Assembly (NCBI GenBank): GCA_938034615.1
Contig: CALHLW010000034.1
Coordinates: forward strand, 1-40,245
Direction: 5' to 3'
DNA: 40,245 nucleotides
Source of the DNA: an uncultured Neomegalonema sp.
GTDB taxonomy: Bacteria; Pseudomonadota; Alphaproteobacteria; Rhodobacterales; Rhodobacteraceae
The translations under genes were made by a program, and so were the position numbers. Position 1 is the stretch's first letter, and each line of letters begins with the position of its first letter. Below are positions 8,236 through 17,749 of the stretch, one piece after another. The notes under the pieces were generated by a model, which saw nothing but the letters and a program-made list of their open reading frames with translations, was not told the origin of the DNA and did no database searches.

Positions 8236-8852
8236 TCGTTCCCCTGCACACGCTCCAGATGCGGCGCGTCGGCAGTCATCAGCGCAAGCGCATCCTCCGT
8301 CGTGATCGCCGTGCAGAACTCACCGTTCATACTCGCGACCGACAGGGCGTGCACGACCTCCGGGTCGTAATCCGTACCGTCGATGCCGATGCGGTTCATG
8401 GTCGAGCAGGCGTCATGCACGAGATAGGTGTCGAACCCCATATTCCCGGCCATCCGCACGGTCGTCTCAACGCAAACATTGGTGAAGAACCCGGCGACCA
8501 CAAGCCGATGGATGCGGGCACGGCGCAGGTCCAGTTCCAGCGACGTGCCGACAAAGCCGCTATTGGCACTCTTCGAGACGCTGATATCGCCCGGTGCGAT
8601 CTCCATGCCATCGAGTTGCTGGCCTGTCTCCAGCGAGAGTTTCAGCGGCGATTGCGCCTCCACGGAGTCGTGCCGCGTGAAGGCGATCCGACCCCCCTGC
8701 CCCCGCCACGCAGTCAAAAGACTGCGAATACGGTCCTTTGCTTCGGGGTTGTTCGCGCGTCCGGTCGGACCGGCATAATAGGCGAGATCATCCACCCCCT
8801 TCTGCACGTCGATCAACAGCAGAGCGGTATGGGCGTCGAAGCGGGAGATCAT
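8232..8852 (-). CDS. Isochorismatase-family cysteine hydrolase
   Basis: ALLLIDVQKG...ARIHRLVVAGFFTNVCVETTVRMAGNMGFDTYLVHDACST; catalytic Cys in TNVCVETT. Start/stop overlap of 4 bp with the DDAH-like gene. Confidence 0.92.
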   Translation of the reverse strand: MISRFDAHTALLLIDVQKGVDDLAYYAGPTGRANNPEAKDRIRSLLTAWRGQGGRIAFTRHDSVEAQSPLKLSLETGQQLDGMEIAPGDISVSKSANSGFVGTSLELDLRRARIHRLVVAGFFTNVCVETTVRMAGNMGFDTYLVHDACSTMNRIGIDGTDYDPEVVHALSVASMNGEFCTAITTEDALALMTADAPHLERVQGNE

Positions 8853-8862
8853 GGGCGGTTCC

Positions 8863-9459
8863 TCATGCCAGATCGAGGATGATGGGCTGGGGGCCGATAT
8901 TGTGGATGGTCGTTGGGCCTATGGCGGAACGGCTGCCCCAGGAATGATGGATATGGCCACAGAGAACGTGGCGAGGCCAGGTTGCTTCGACGCAGCGCAG
9001 CAGGGCGACGCTACCTTCGTTTGCACCATCCCGCTGGCCGTCGCAATGGCCGAAGGGCGGGGAATGACTCACGAGAATCGCATTCGGTGGACAACCTTCG
9101 AGCAGGCGCGCAGCTTCGATCTCATCTTGCCCCGCGTTCCAACTGGCGGCGTTGCGGATCGGCGTCTCACCGCCGAAGCCGTAGAACTCAACACCCTCGA
9201 TCCGCACGCCTCGACCGTGCAGCAGATGGATACCCGGCCAACTGGCGGTGAGGGCCACAAGCTCATCCGGGTCGTCGTGATTGCCGTGCACCAGCACGAA
9301 GGGGCAGGTCAGGCCACGCAGGATTTCGAGCGTCTCCGACGCTCCCTGACCCTGCGTTGCGAAATCGCCCGCCCCGACGACCACATCTGCCTTCATTGCC
9401 AGCACCGCCTTCGCGGCGTCGCGGTCACGGTGCAGGTCGGAGAACGCAACGATCCGCAT
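8863..9459 (-). CDS. Metallophosphoesterase family protein
   Basis: MRIVAFSDLHRDRDAAK...VVVGAGDFATQG...VLVHGNHDD...HVLCGHIHHSWG; calcineurin-like motifs (SDLH, GD, GNHD, GHIH). Confidence 0.93.
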   Translation of the reverse strand: MRIVAFSDLHRDRDAAKAVLAMKADVVVGAGDFATQGQGASETLEILRGLTCPFVLVHGNHDDPDELVALTASWPGIHLLHGRGVRIEGVEFYGFGGETPIRNAASWNAGQDEIEAARLLEGCPPNAILVSHSPPFGHCDGQRDGANEGSVALLRCVEATWPRHVLCGHIHHSWGSRSAIGPTTIHNIGPQPIILDLA

Positions 9460-10640
9460 CAGGACGACGGCGGCAAGGCGCGCTCGACCAGGGCCGACCA
9501 GTAGCTTGCGCCCCAGACGTTGTTCTCGTCGTCGAAATCGTAGCGGGGATGGTGCAGGCCCGCCGTGTCGCCATTACCGATGAGCATGAAGCAGCAGGGT
9601 TTTTCCAGCGCATAGAATGAGAAATCCTCGCTACCCATGGTCGGTTCGACCCCGTCATGCACATTGGCCGCTCCAGCCACATCGCGGGCAACGCCGAGGC
9701 AGAAAGCCGTGGCCTCTTCCTCGTTGACGGTCTCGGGGTAAAATTTGACGGATCGCTCGAACTCGACCTCGATCTCGTGGGCATCGGCGATCTGTCGGAC
9801 GAGGCGCTCCATCTGGGCATAGATTTCGTTATGCAGCGCAGAATCGAAACTGCGTACGGTGCCGCCGAGCAGCGCGGTTTCGGGAATGACGTTATAGGCA
9901 TCGCCGGCCTGAAAGGTCGTCACCGTCACCACGGCAGGCGAGACCGGGTTCGTTCGCCGCGCCACGACGGTCTGAAGCGCCTGCACGATGGCTGCGCCAC
10001 AGGGAACCGGATCAAGACATTCGTGGGGCTTGGCGGCGTGACCGCCCCTCCCCTTGAGCCGGATATAGAACTCATCTGAGGCTGCCATGAGCGGGCCGCT
10101 ACGACAGTGAAAGCTACCCACAGGTTCCCCCGGCCAGTTATGCATTCCGTAGACGGAGCGGCACGGGAATCGGTCGAAAAGGCCGTCATCCATCATCGCC
10201 TTGGCTCCGGCTCCGCCTTCCTCAGCAGGCTGGAAACAGAAATGTACCGTACCGTCAAAATTCCGGGTACGCGCCATATGCTGCGCCGCCCCAAGCAGCA
10301 TCGTGACATGGCCGTCATGGCCACAGGCGTGCATCGTGCCGTCGGTCTCGGATTTATAAGGACCGTCAGTCACTTCATGGATGGGCAGAGCATCCATATC
10401 CGCCCGCAGCATGATCGAGCGCGCCTCGTCGCCGGGGCCAGATCGTCCATGCAGCGTGCCGACGACCCCCGTGCCGCCGATGCCCGTCTCCACCCCGTCA
10501 AAATCCATCTCGCGCAGGCGGTCGGCGATGACCTGTGCCGTGCGATGCTCCGCGTAGCCGAGTTCGGGGTGGCGGTGGAAATCCTGCCGCCACTCCTTGA
10601 GCTGGTCGGCGGCATCGGCGATGGAATTGACGACGGGCAT
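9459..10640 (-). CDS. M20-family amidohydrolase (hippurate/N-acyl amino acid hydrolase-like)
   Basis: WRQDFHRHPELGYAEHRTAQVIADRL...MLRADMDALPIHE...GTMHACGHDGHVTMLLGAAQ...FCFQPAEEGGAGAKAMMDDG...TMGSEDFSFY; stop/start TGATG overlap with the metallophosphoesterase. Confidence 0.93.
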   Translation of the reverse strand: MPVVNSIADAADQLKEWRQDFHRHPELGYAEHRTAQVIADRLREMDFDGVETGIGGTGVVGTLHGRSGPGDEARSIMLRADMDALPIHEVTDGPYKSETDGTMHACGHDGHVTMLLGAAQHMARTRNFDGTVHFCFQPAEEGGAGAKAMMDDGLFDRFPCRSVYGMHNWPGEPVGSFHCRSGPLMAASDEFYIRLKGRGGHAAKPHECLDPVPCGAAIVQALQTVVARRTNPVSPAVVTVTTFQAGDAYNVIPETALLGGTVRSFDSALHNEIYAQMERLVRQIADAHEIEVEFERSVKFYPETVNEEEATAFCLGVARDVAGAANVHDGVEPTMGSEDFSFYALEKPCCFMLIGNGDTAGLHHPRYDFDDENNVWGASYWSALVERALPPSS

Positions 10641-10816
10641 AGGGTTCTCCGGTCAAAGGGTTGCGGGATGATAAGCACCCCACCCGCCGCCTTGGCCAGA
10701 GGATTCTAACGCACCGTAGTCAGGAGATCGTCGTCATCTCATTCAGCACGAATCATGGTGCTGTCTTTCCTGTGGCGAGATGAAAGTCATTGTTCCGGCC
10801 TTCCTATCGGCCTAAC

Positions 10817-11230
10817 ATGACAAATACACAAGTACGCACATCTTCGATCCATAGGCACATTTTGGATACTGAACCCATCAGCAATCACGTCAACCGATTC
10901 CACCGTTATGATTGCAGCGAAGGTTGCCCGGTCGAAGCGGCGCTCGAATTGATTTCGGGTAAATGGAAAGGGCTTGCGCTTTATCATCTGCTGGACGGAA
11001 CGTTGCGCTTCACGGAGTTGAAACGGCGGATCGGGACGGTCACTCAGCGGAGCTTGACCAAGCAGTTGCGGGAGTTGGAGGCCGACGGGCTAATCCGCCG
11101 CGAGGTTTTCGCCGTCGTGCCGCCCAAGGTGGAATACAGTCTAACCGACGCGGGTAAGGCGCTTCGACCCGTGCTCGGCACGCTCCACAACTGGGGCAGT
11201 GCGTACGCGCTCACCAAGAACGAAGCATAG
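10817..11230 (+). CDS. HxlR-family winged-helix transcriptional regulator
   Basis: [88 protein letters not shown]; typical HxlR domain. Divergent from the M20 gene. Confidence 0.93.
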   Translation: MTNTQVRTSSIHRHILDTEPISNHVNRFHRYDCSEGCPVEAALELISGKWKGLALYHLLDGTLRFTELKRRIGTVTQRSLTKQLRELEADGLIRREVFAVVPPKVEYSLTDAGKALRPVLGTLHNWGSAYALTKNEA

Positions 11231-11290
11231 TTAGAGTGAGGAAAATCTCCCCAGAAATCGAGACGAACAAGATTTTCTTCATAGCAAACG

Positions 11291-11917
11291 ATGGCAGGGT
11301 CTATGGCAAAGCCACGATCAGATAACGGTGTTGCCCCGATTGCGCTTACCTCCTTTGCGCTCCGCAATTGGGAACCGGGGACAAGCGGCACGCGGATCGT
11401 CGGGATTGAACCCGAGGCTCTCGTGACGCAGTGCAATGCAGCCATGAAGAATGGAGCAAGCCTCGTTCCGGGCTATGCACCCTTCTGCAAGCATCTGTTC
11501 CTGAAGAATACCTCGCCGACACGATGCGGGTTCGCGAAGATCACCGATGAGAATCGCTCGCTGCTACGATCCGGCTACGAGGCACGGCGCGAGGGGGAAC
11601 TGGCGGTTCTCGGGCGCTGGTTCGAGGATATCGACGCGACGGTCGCGGAGTGGCTCGACGTCATTCTCTATTCGCATGACCAGTTGATGCGCGAAGCAGA
11701 GGATTTCCCCGAAGACGTCGCAGAGTGCGAATGGGGGATCGTCAGCATCCTCGGCACCCTCGTCGCCGCAGAACCGCCCATGCCGCCGATCACCCAGCTT
11801 CGCAACGCCCTCGGCCCCGCAGAAGGCGGCTCGGGCATTGCTATCGATCCGGTCGCCTATGAGAAAGCGGTGGCGTTCTGGCAGGATCATGCGCCGGTGA
11901 GGATGCTACCTGTCTGA
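11291..11917 (+). CDS. DUF3228-like protein
   Basis: SFALRNWEPGTSGTRIVGIEPEALVTQCNAAMKNGASLVPGYAPFCKHLFLKN...ARREGELAVLGRWF; resembles the DUF3228 family. Confidence 0.75.
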   Translation: MAGSMAKPRSDNGVAPIALTSFALRNWEPGTSGTRIVGIEPEALVTQCNAAMKNGASLVPGYAPFCKHLFLKNTSPTRCGFAKITDENRSLLRSGYEARREGELAVLGRWFEDIDATVAEWLDVILYSHDQLMREAEDFPEDVAECEWGIVSILGTLVAAEPPMPPITQLRNALGPAEGGSGIAIDPVAYEKAVAFWQDHAPVRMLPV

Positions 11918-11964
11918 ACAGCAGGAAGCCGTTCAGTTCATCTTTCAGTCATGCGCCTTCGCAG

Positions 11965-11996
11965 GGTCATTCCCGCCCAAGAATGAGGGAATGACC
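11965..11996. terminator. Perfect inverted repeat between convergent genes (bidirectional terminator or REP-like)
   Basis: GGTCATTCCC-(12 nt)-GGGAATGACC, 10-bp perfect arms, between the DUF3228-like gene (+) and glmS (-). Confidence 0.6.
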
Positions 11997-12006
11997 AGGG
12001 CAGACC

Positions 12007-13833
12007 TTACTCGACCGTCACCGATTTCGCGAGATTGCGCGGCTGGTCCACATCGGTGCCTTTCGCGACCGCCGTATGATACGCGATCAACTGGGTCGGA
12101 ATAGCATAGACGATAGGCGCGACGAAGGCATCACAATCGGGCATGGTCAGCGTCCGCCAGCATCCCTCGCCCGCATGGGCAATCCCCGAGGCATCCGAGA
12201 TCAGCAACACCTTCCCGGCCCGTGCCATGACTTCCTGCATGTTCGAGACGGTCTTGTCGTAGAGGTGGTCGCGTGGGGCCAATGTCACGACCGGCACGTT
12301 CTCGTCAATCAAGGCGATGGGACCATGCTTCAACTCACCCGACGCATAGCCTTCGGCGTGGATGTAGCTGATTTCCTTCAATTTCAGCGCGCCTTCCAGC
12401 GCAATCGGAAACTGCGATCCCCGGCCCAGATAGATGACATCGCGGGCTTTCGCCAGTTCATAGGCCAGCTTCTCGATCTCGCTTTCGGTCGCGAGGGCTT
12501 CCGAAAGCAGACGCGGCACTTCGGATAGCGCCTTGACGAGCCGCGTTTCTTCCGCCGCATCGATGGTCCCGCGCTGGCGCGCGACTGTAATGGCCAGCGA
12601 CGCGAGGATCATCAACTGACAGGTAAACGCCTTGGTGGAGGCCACCCCGATTTCCGGCCCCGCATGGATCGGCAGCACCAGATCAGCTTCGCGGGCAATC
12701 GAGGATTCCGGCACGTTGACGACGGCCACGATCTTCTGCCCGTTCTCCTTCGCATAGCGCAGGGCCGCGAGCGTATCGGCGGTCTCCCCAGATTGGGAAA
12801 CGAACACGGCGACGCCACCCTCGGGCAGCGGCGGCTGGCGATAGCGAAACTCCGAGGCGATGTCGATTTCCACCGACAGGCGCGCGACTTGCTCGAACCA
12901 GTATTTCGCCACATGCCCCGCATAGCCCGCCGTGCCACAGGCCACGATAGTCAGGCGTGGAGATTTGCTCATGTCGAGAGCAGTGGAGATATCCTTGATC
13001 GCATCCCGCTCCGGCGTCGTCATCGACGCCAGCGCATAGCCTGCAACGGAAGGCTGCTCATGGACTTCCTTGGCCATGAAGTGCCGATACTCGCCCTTGT
13101 CGGCAAGCACCGAACTGACGTTCACGACCCGCACTTCGCGATTGGCGAGATTGCCGTCGCGGTCGTAGATCGTCGCGCTGTCGCGGGTCAGAACGGCCCA
13201 GTCGCCTTCATCCAGATAACAGATGCGGTTGGTCAGATGCCCCAGCGCCAGCGCGTCCGAGCCGACGAACATCTCACCATCCCCGTAGCCGAGCGCCAAA
13301 GGACTGCCCTTTCGCGCAGCGATCATCAGATCGTCCTGGCCATCGAACAGCAGCGCAAGAGCGAACGCGCCCTCCAGCTTGGCCAATGTGGCTGCGGCGG
13401 CGTCTTGCGGCGACAGGCCCGTTCCGAGGAAGTGATCACAAAGCTGCGCGATGGTCTCGGTATCGGTTTGGGTAACGAAGCTTCGCCCATGCTCTGAAAG
13501 CATCGTGCGAAGTTCCTGAAAATTCTCGATGATGCCGTTATGAACAACCGCAACTTTCCCCGAAGAATGAGGATGCGCGTTCACTTCCGTCGGCGCGCCA
13601 TGGGTCGCCCAGCGGGTATGGCCGATGCCGGTCGTGCCGCCAATGGGATGGTTTTCCAGCAGGCTGGCGAGCGCGGACAGCTTGCCCACTGCCCGACGAC
13701 GGTCGAGCGCGCCCTCCTGTACGGTCGCGACCCCGGCGCTGTCATATCCCCGATATTCGAGGCTTTTCAGCGCGTTGAGGATGAGAGGCGCAGCTTCGCG
13801 CCCATTCCCGAGAATTCCGACAATACCGCACAT
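12007..13833 (-). CDS. glmS: Glutamine--fructose-6-phosphate aminotransferase (isomerizing)
   Basis: MCGIVGILG N-terminal nucleophile, GHTRWATHGAPTEVNAHPH, two SIS domains, C-terminal QPRNLAKSVTVE. Confidence 0.98.
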   Translation of the reverse strand: MCGIVGILGNGREAAPLILNALKSLEYRGYDSAGVATVQEGALDRRRAVGKLSALASLLENHPIGGTTGIGHTRWATHGAPTEVNAHPHSSGKVAVVHNGIIENFQELRTMLSEHGRSFVTQTDTETIAQLCDHFLGTGLSPQDAAAATLAKLEGAFALALLFDGQDDLMIAARKGSPLALGYGDGEMFVGSDALALGHLTNRICYLDEGDWAVLTRDSATIYDRDGNLANREVRVVNVSSVLADKGEYRHFMAKEVHEQPSVAGYALASMTTPERDAIKDISTALDMSKSPRLTIVACGTAGYAGHVAKYWFEQVARLSVEIDIASEFRYRQPPLPEGGVAVFVSQSGETADTLAALRYAKENGQKIVAVVNVPESSIAREADLVLPIHAGPEIGVASTKAFTCQLMILASLAITVARQRGTIDAAEETRLVKALSEVPRLLSEALATESEIEKLAYELAKARDVIYLGRGSQFPIALEGALKLKEISYIHAEGYASGELKHGPIALIDENVPVVTLAPRDHLYDKTVSNMQEVMARAGKVLLISDASGIAHAGEGCWRTLTMPDCDAFVAPIVYAIPTQLIAYHTAVAKGTDVDQPRNLAKSVTVE

Positions 13834-13982
13834 GGAGATTTTCCCTCACTGAGGCCAAAACGGCCAAGCGCAACATTACAGTACCGGCCCTTACCATAGG
13901 GTAATCGACGATATATCCCTTGCCGCGTCTGGCCGCTTTGACTTTTTATTGCAACAGGTTGCGGGTGGGCCGGGATTATCAC

Positions 13983-15344
13983 TTACTTCTTCGTCTGCCG
14001 CGCCTTGATCTCCAGCAGCTTGATCCTCAGCTTCGCGGCAAAGCTCTCGCGATTATCTTGTGGCGCGCGGGTGATGCCGAGCGCGTCGGCTTCGACATCC
14101 TGACTGATCGCCGATCCCGCGCCGACCATGGCACCATCGCCGATCTTCACCGGGGCGATCAGGGCGGAGTTCGAGCCGATGAAGGCCCCCGCTCCAATCT
14201 CGGTACGGTGCTTCAGGACGCCATCGTAATTGCAGGTGATGGTGCCTGCGCCGATATTCGCGCCCTCGCCCACCGTCGCATCGCCCACATAGGTTAGGTG
14301 GTTTGCTTTCGCGCCCTTGCCGAAGCGCGCGGCCTTGACCTCGACGAAATTCCCGATCTTTGCGCCTTCGCCTATATCCGCACCGGGGCGCAGGCGCGCA
14401 TAGGGGCCGATCACCGCCCCACTCGCGACCGTGCAACCCTCCAGATGGCTGAACGCGCGGATCATTGCCCCACCCTCGACCGTGACGCCGGGGCCGAAGA
14501 CTACATGCGGCTCGACCGTCGCATCCTGTCCGATCACGGTATCATGAGAGAGGAACACGGTGTCCGGGGCCGCCATCGTGACCCCCGCCTCCATCGCCGC
14601 AATCCGGGCACGGGCCTGCCATGCGGCCTCGGCAGCGGAGAGATCGACACGGGAATTAACGCCCAGCGTCTCTTCCTCATCGCAGCGGACGACGGCACAG
14701 GCAAGACCCTCCGCACGGGCAAGGCCGACGATGTCGGTCAAGTAGTATTCACCCTTCGCATTATCATTCGTCACTTTGTCGAGCAGATCGAACAGCACGG
14801 GGCCAGGAACGCACATCACTCCCGAATTACAAAGGTCTACGGCCAGTTCTTCGGCGCTGGCCTCCTTCGCCTCGACGATCCGATCCAGCCCACCATCATC
14901 ATCGAGGATCAACCGTCCATAGCCCCCCGGCACCGCCGCCTCGAACCCCAGCACGATCACATCCGCCCCACCCCGGCGCGCGGCCAGCATCGCCTCTAGC
15001 GTCTCCGCACGGATCAACGGCGTATCCCCGAACAGAACGAACACATCCCCCGCGAAATCCTTCAGTGCAGGCGCAGCCATCTGCACGGCATGGCCGGTGC
15101 CGAGTTGCGGCGACTGCTCGACACAGGTTACGCTGGGGGCCAGCTTGCGCGCCGCGTCGGCCACACGCTCCGACTGATGCCCCGTCACGATCACGATACG
15201 CGAGGGCGCGCATCCATCACCCGATTTCAACGCATGGCCAAGCATCGACAGCCCCGCAACCTCGTGTAGAACTTTAGGCAGGTCGGAGCGCATACGGGTT
15301 CCCTTGCCAGCGGCAAGGAGGCACAGGGCGGTTTCGGTGCTCAT
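13983..15344 (-). CDS. glmU: Bifunctional UDP-N-acetylglucosamine pyrophosphorylase / glucosamine-1-phosphate N-acetyltransferase
   Basis: LLAAGKGTRMRSDLPKVLHEVAG, GTGHAVQ, left-handed beta-helix repeats, KANHLTYVGDATVGEGANIGAGTITCNYDG. Confidence 0.98.
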   Translation of the reverse strand: MSTETALCLLAAGKGTRMRSDLPKVLHEVAGLSMLGHALKSGDGCAPSRIVIVTGHQSERVADAARKLAPSVTCVEQSPQLGTGHAVQMAAPALKDFAGDVFVLFGDTPLIRAETLEAMLAARRGGADVIVLGFEAAVPGGYGRLILDDDGGLDRIVEAKEASAEELAVDLCNSGVMCVPGPVLFDLLDKVTNDNAKGEYYLTDIVGLARAEGLACAVVRCDEEETLGVNSRVDLSAAEAAWQARARIAAMEAGVTMAAPDTVFLSHDTVIGQDATVEPHVVFGPGVTVEGGAMIRAFSHLEGCTVASGAVIGPYARLRPGADIGEGAKIGNFVEVKAARFGKGAKANHLTYVGDATVGEGANIGAGTITCNYDGVLKHRTEIGAGAFIGSNSALIAPVKIGDGAMVGAGSAISQDVEADALGITRAPQDNRESFAAKLRIKLLEIKARQTKK

Positions 15345-15476
15345 GGATCGTCACTCTCTCGGAAAGAGGTTTCAGGGTCGGCATTTATCGGAAACTTTTA
15401 CATTGCACTATACTGAAAGTTATGCGCCATCGCCGACACTTCAGCCCCAGAGGGCAAAGACTTCGGGGAGAACACC

Positions 15477-16463
15477 ATGGAAAAGCTTAGCAATACGATT
15501 CTGGTCACGGGCGGGTGCGGTTTCATCGGAACCCATCTCTGTCACGCGCTGGTTAACGCCGGGCAAAAGGTGCGTATTCTTGACGATCTCTCCTCCGGCA
15601 AGGCGGCGGGCATTCCCGAAAACGCTGATCTCATCGTGGGCGACGTGGCCGATGCACAGGCCGTGGCCGATGCTGTTGAGGGCGTCGATGGCGTGATCCA
15701 TCTGGCCGCCATTGCCTCGGTCGAGCTGTGCAACAAGGCCTGGGTCCGCTCTCACCGCACGAATCTGACCGGAACCCTGACGGTGATGGAGGCCGCGCGC
15801 GATGCGGCCAATCCGGCACTCCCCGTCGTCTGGGCCTCCTCCGCCGCGATCTATGGCGCGGCGCGCACGCTGCCGATCAACGAGCGCACGGTGCCTTCGC
15901 CAATGTCGCCCTATGGAGCTGACAAGCTGGGCGGTGAGCAGCATGGTCTGGCGGCGGCGGATATCTTCGGTGTCGCCAATACCGCGTTGCGTTTCTTCAA
16001 CGTGTACGGGCCAGGGCAAGACCCCCATTCCCCATATTCCGGCGTGATTTCGATCTTTGCGGAGCGGCTCGCGAACGGGCTGGCCATCACCATCAATGGC
16101 GACGGCCAGCAGACCCGCGATTTCGTTTATGTCGGCGATGTCGTCCGCGCCCTCATGGCATCACTCGACCGGCTCCAGCGCCGTCAGCGGCTCGATCAGC
16201 CCGCGAGTTTCGACGCGATCAACGTCTGCACGGGCCACGCCGTCACGGTCGCGACCCTCGCGGAAACGCTGCGTACACTCACCGGCTCGACGGCGACCAT
16301 CGCCAACGGCCCGCCCCGCGACGGCGATATCCGCGATTCAGTGGGTGATCCTTCGAAGATGCAGCGGCTCCTTGGCCTCCGCGCGGAAACATCGCTTCAG
16401 GACGGGCTGCGAGTCTTGATCGGGACGCCGGGTGCGGCCCGTCGGATGGAAACCGGGACATGA
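15477..16463 (+). CDS. NAD-dependent epimerase/dehydratase (UDP-glucose 4-epimerase-like, extended SDR)
   Basis: ILVTGGCGFIGTHLCHALVNAGQKVRILDDLSSGK...VIHLAAIASVELCNKAW...PYGADKLGGEQ...FFNVYGPGQDPHSPYSGVISIF. Confidence 0.92.
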   Translation: MEKLSNTILVTGGCGFIGTHLCHALVNAGQKVRILDDLSSGKAAGIPENADLIVGDVADAQAVADAVEGVDGVIHLAAIASVELCNKAWVRSHRTNLTGTLTVMEAARDAANPALPVVWASSAAIYGAARTLPINERTVPSPMSPYGADKLGGEQHGLAAADIFGVANTALRFFNVYGPGQDPHSPYSGVISIFAERLANGLAITINGDGQQTRDFVYVGDVVRALMASLDRLQRRQRLDQPASFDAINVCTGHAVTVATLAETLRTLTGSTATIANGPPRDGDIRDSVGDPSKMQRLLGLRAETSLQDGLRVLIGTPGAARRMETGT

Positions 16464-16540
16464 CGCCTGATTCATTGAATGGCAGGATCATCGCGTTACG
16501 GTAATATATCGACGTGACATCGCAACCGGATTCCTGACCC

Positions 16541-17746
16541 ATGAGCATGACCATCACCGGAGAATGGCTGATCGCCGCTGAAACCCGTGCCGTCCTCGAC
16601 GCCCTGTCGGCAGGCGGGGCGCTGCCACGTTTCGTTGGTGGCTGCGTGCGTGATGCGCTGATCGGGCGGACAGTGCGCGATATCGATATCGCCGTGGATA
16701 TCCCGCCGGAGGAAACGGTTGCGGCGCTCGAAGCAACCGGTCTGCGGGCCATTCCGACCGGGATCGAGCATGGCACGATCACGGCGGTCTCAGGCAAGCG
16801 CACCTTCGAGATCACATCGCTCCGGCAGGACCGCGAAACCGACGGACGCCATGCGACGGTCGAATTCACGAAGGACTGGACCCTCGACGCCTCGCGCCGG
16901 GATTTCACGATGAACGCGCTCTATGCCGAAGGTGACGGCACGGTGGTCGATGTTCTCGGCACGGGCCTCGGCGATCTGAATGCGCGGCGGGTGCGGTTTA
17001 TCGGTTCGGCAAACGCGCGGATTCAGGAGGATTACCTGCGAATCCTGCGCCTCTTCCGCTTCCACGCCTGGTACGGAAAAGGCGATATGGAGCCGGATGC
17101 GCTGGTCGCCTGTGCCGGTCTTGCCGGGGGCATATCGGGCCTGTCCCATGAGCGGATCGGGGCCGAGATGTTGAAACTGCTGGCCGCGCCTCATCCCGAG
17201 GTTGCGGTCGATATGATGGCCCAGACCGGCGTGCTGTCTAAGGCGCTGCCCTTTGCGGAGGGCGTCCCTCCCATGGCCGCGCTCGTCGCGGCGGAGGGGC
17301 GGATCGGCGTGTCGGCGGAAGCGATCCGGCGGCTGGCTCTCCTGACCGGCAAGACCGATGCGGTCATGGCAGGCCGCGCACTGCGCCTCTCGAACGAGCA
17401 GATGAAAGCGCTGCGCCAGCGCGCCCCACTCGATTACGAGATCGACGATGCCCCCAGCGCCCGTCGCGCAGGCTACGAACGCGGCGAAGCGGCGGCACGC
17501 GACCTGCTGCTGCTGCGTGCAGCGCGGACAGGCGAGCCGATCAACACGCGTCTCGTCTCGATGGTCATGGACGGAGCCGCCTCCGAATTCCCCGTCTCCG
17601 CCCGCGACCTCATGGCCCTCGGGATGGAGCCGGGACCGGAGATCGGCGAGGCCCTGAGCCGCATCGAACGCGACTGGATCGAGAGCGATTTCACGCTGGA
17701 TCGGGGGACGTTGCTGTCGGGGCTGGCGGGTCGAAAAAGCGCCTGA
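16541..17746 (+). CDS. cca: CCA tRNA nucleotidyltransferase / poly(A) polymerase family
   Basis: [38 protein letters not shown]...[45 protein letters not shown]...[17 protein letters not shown] (approximate quote of the translation). Confidence 0.93.
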   Translation: [401 protein letters not shown]

Positions 17747-17749
17747 GGT

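Noticed and set aside
13834-13982. glmS-leader ribozyme or terminator in the glmS/glmU spacer
   Set aside because: No glmS ribozyme-like core recognised (mainly a Gram-positive feature), and only a 4-bp GCAA/TTGC stem near an A/T run; too weak.
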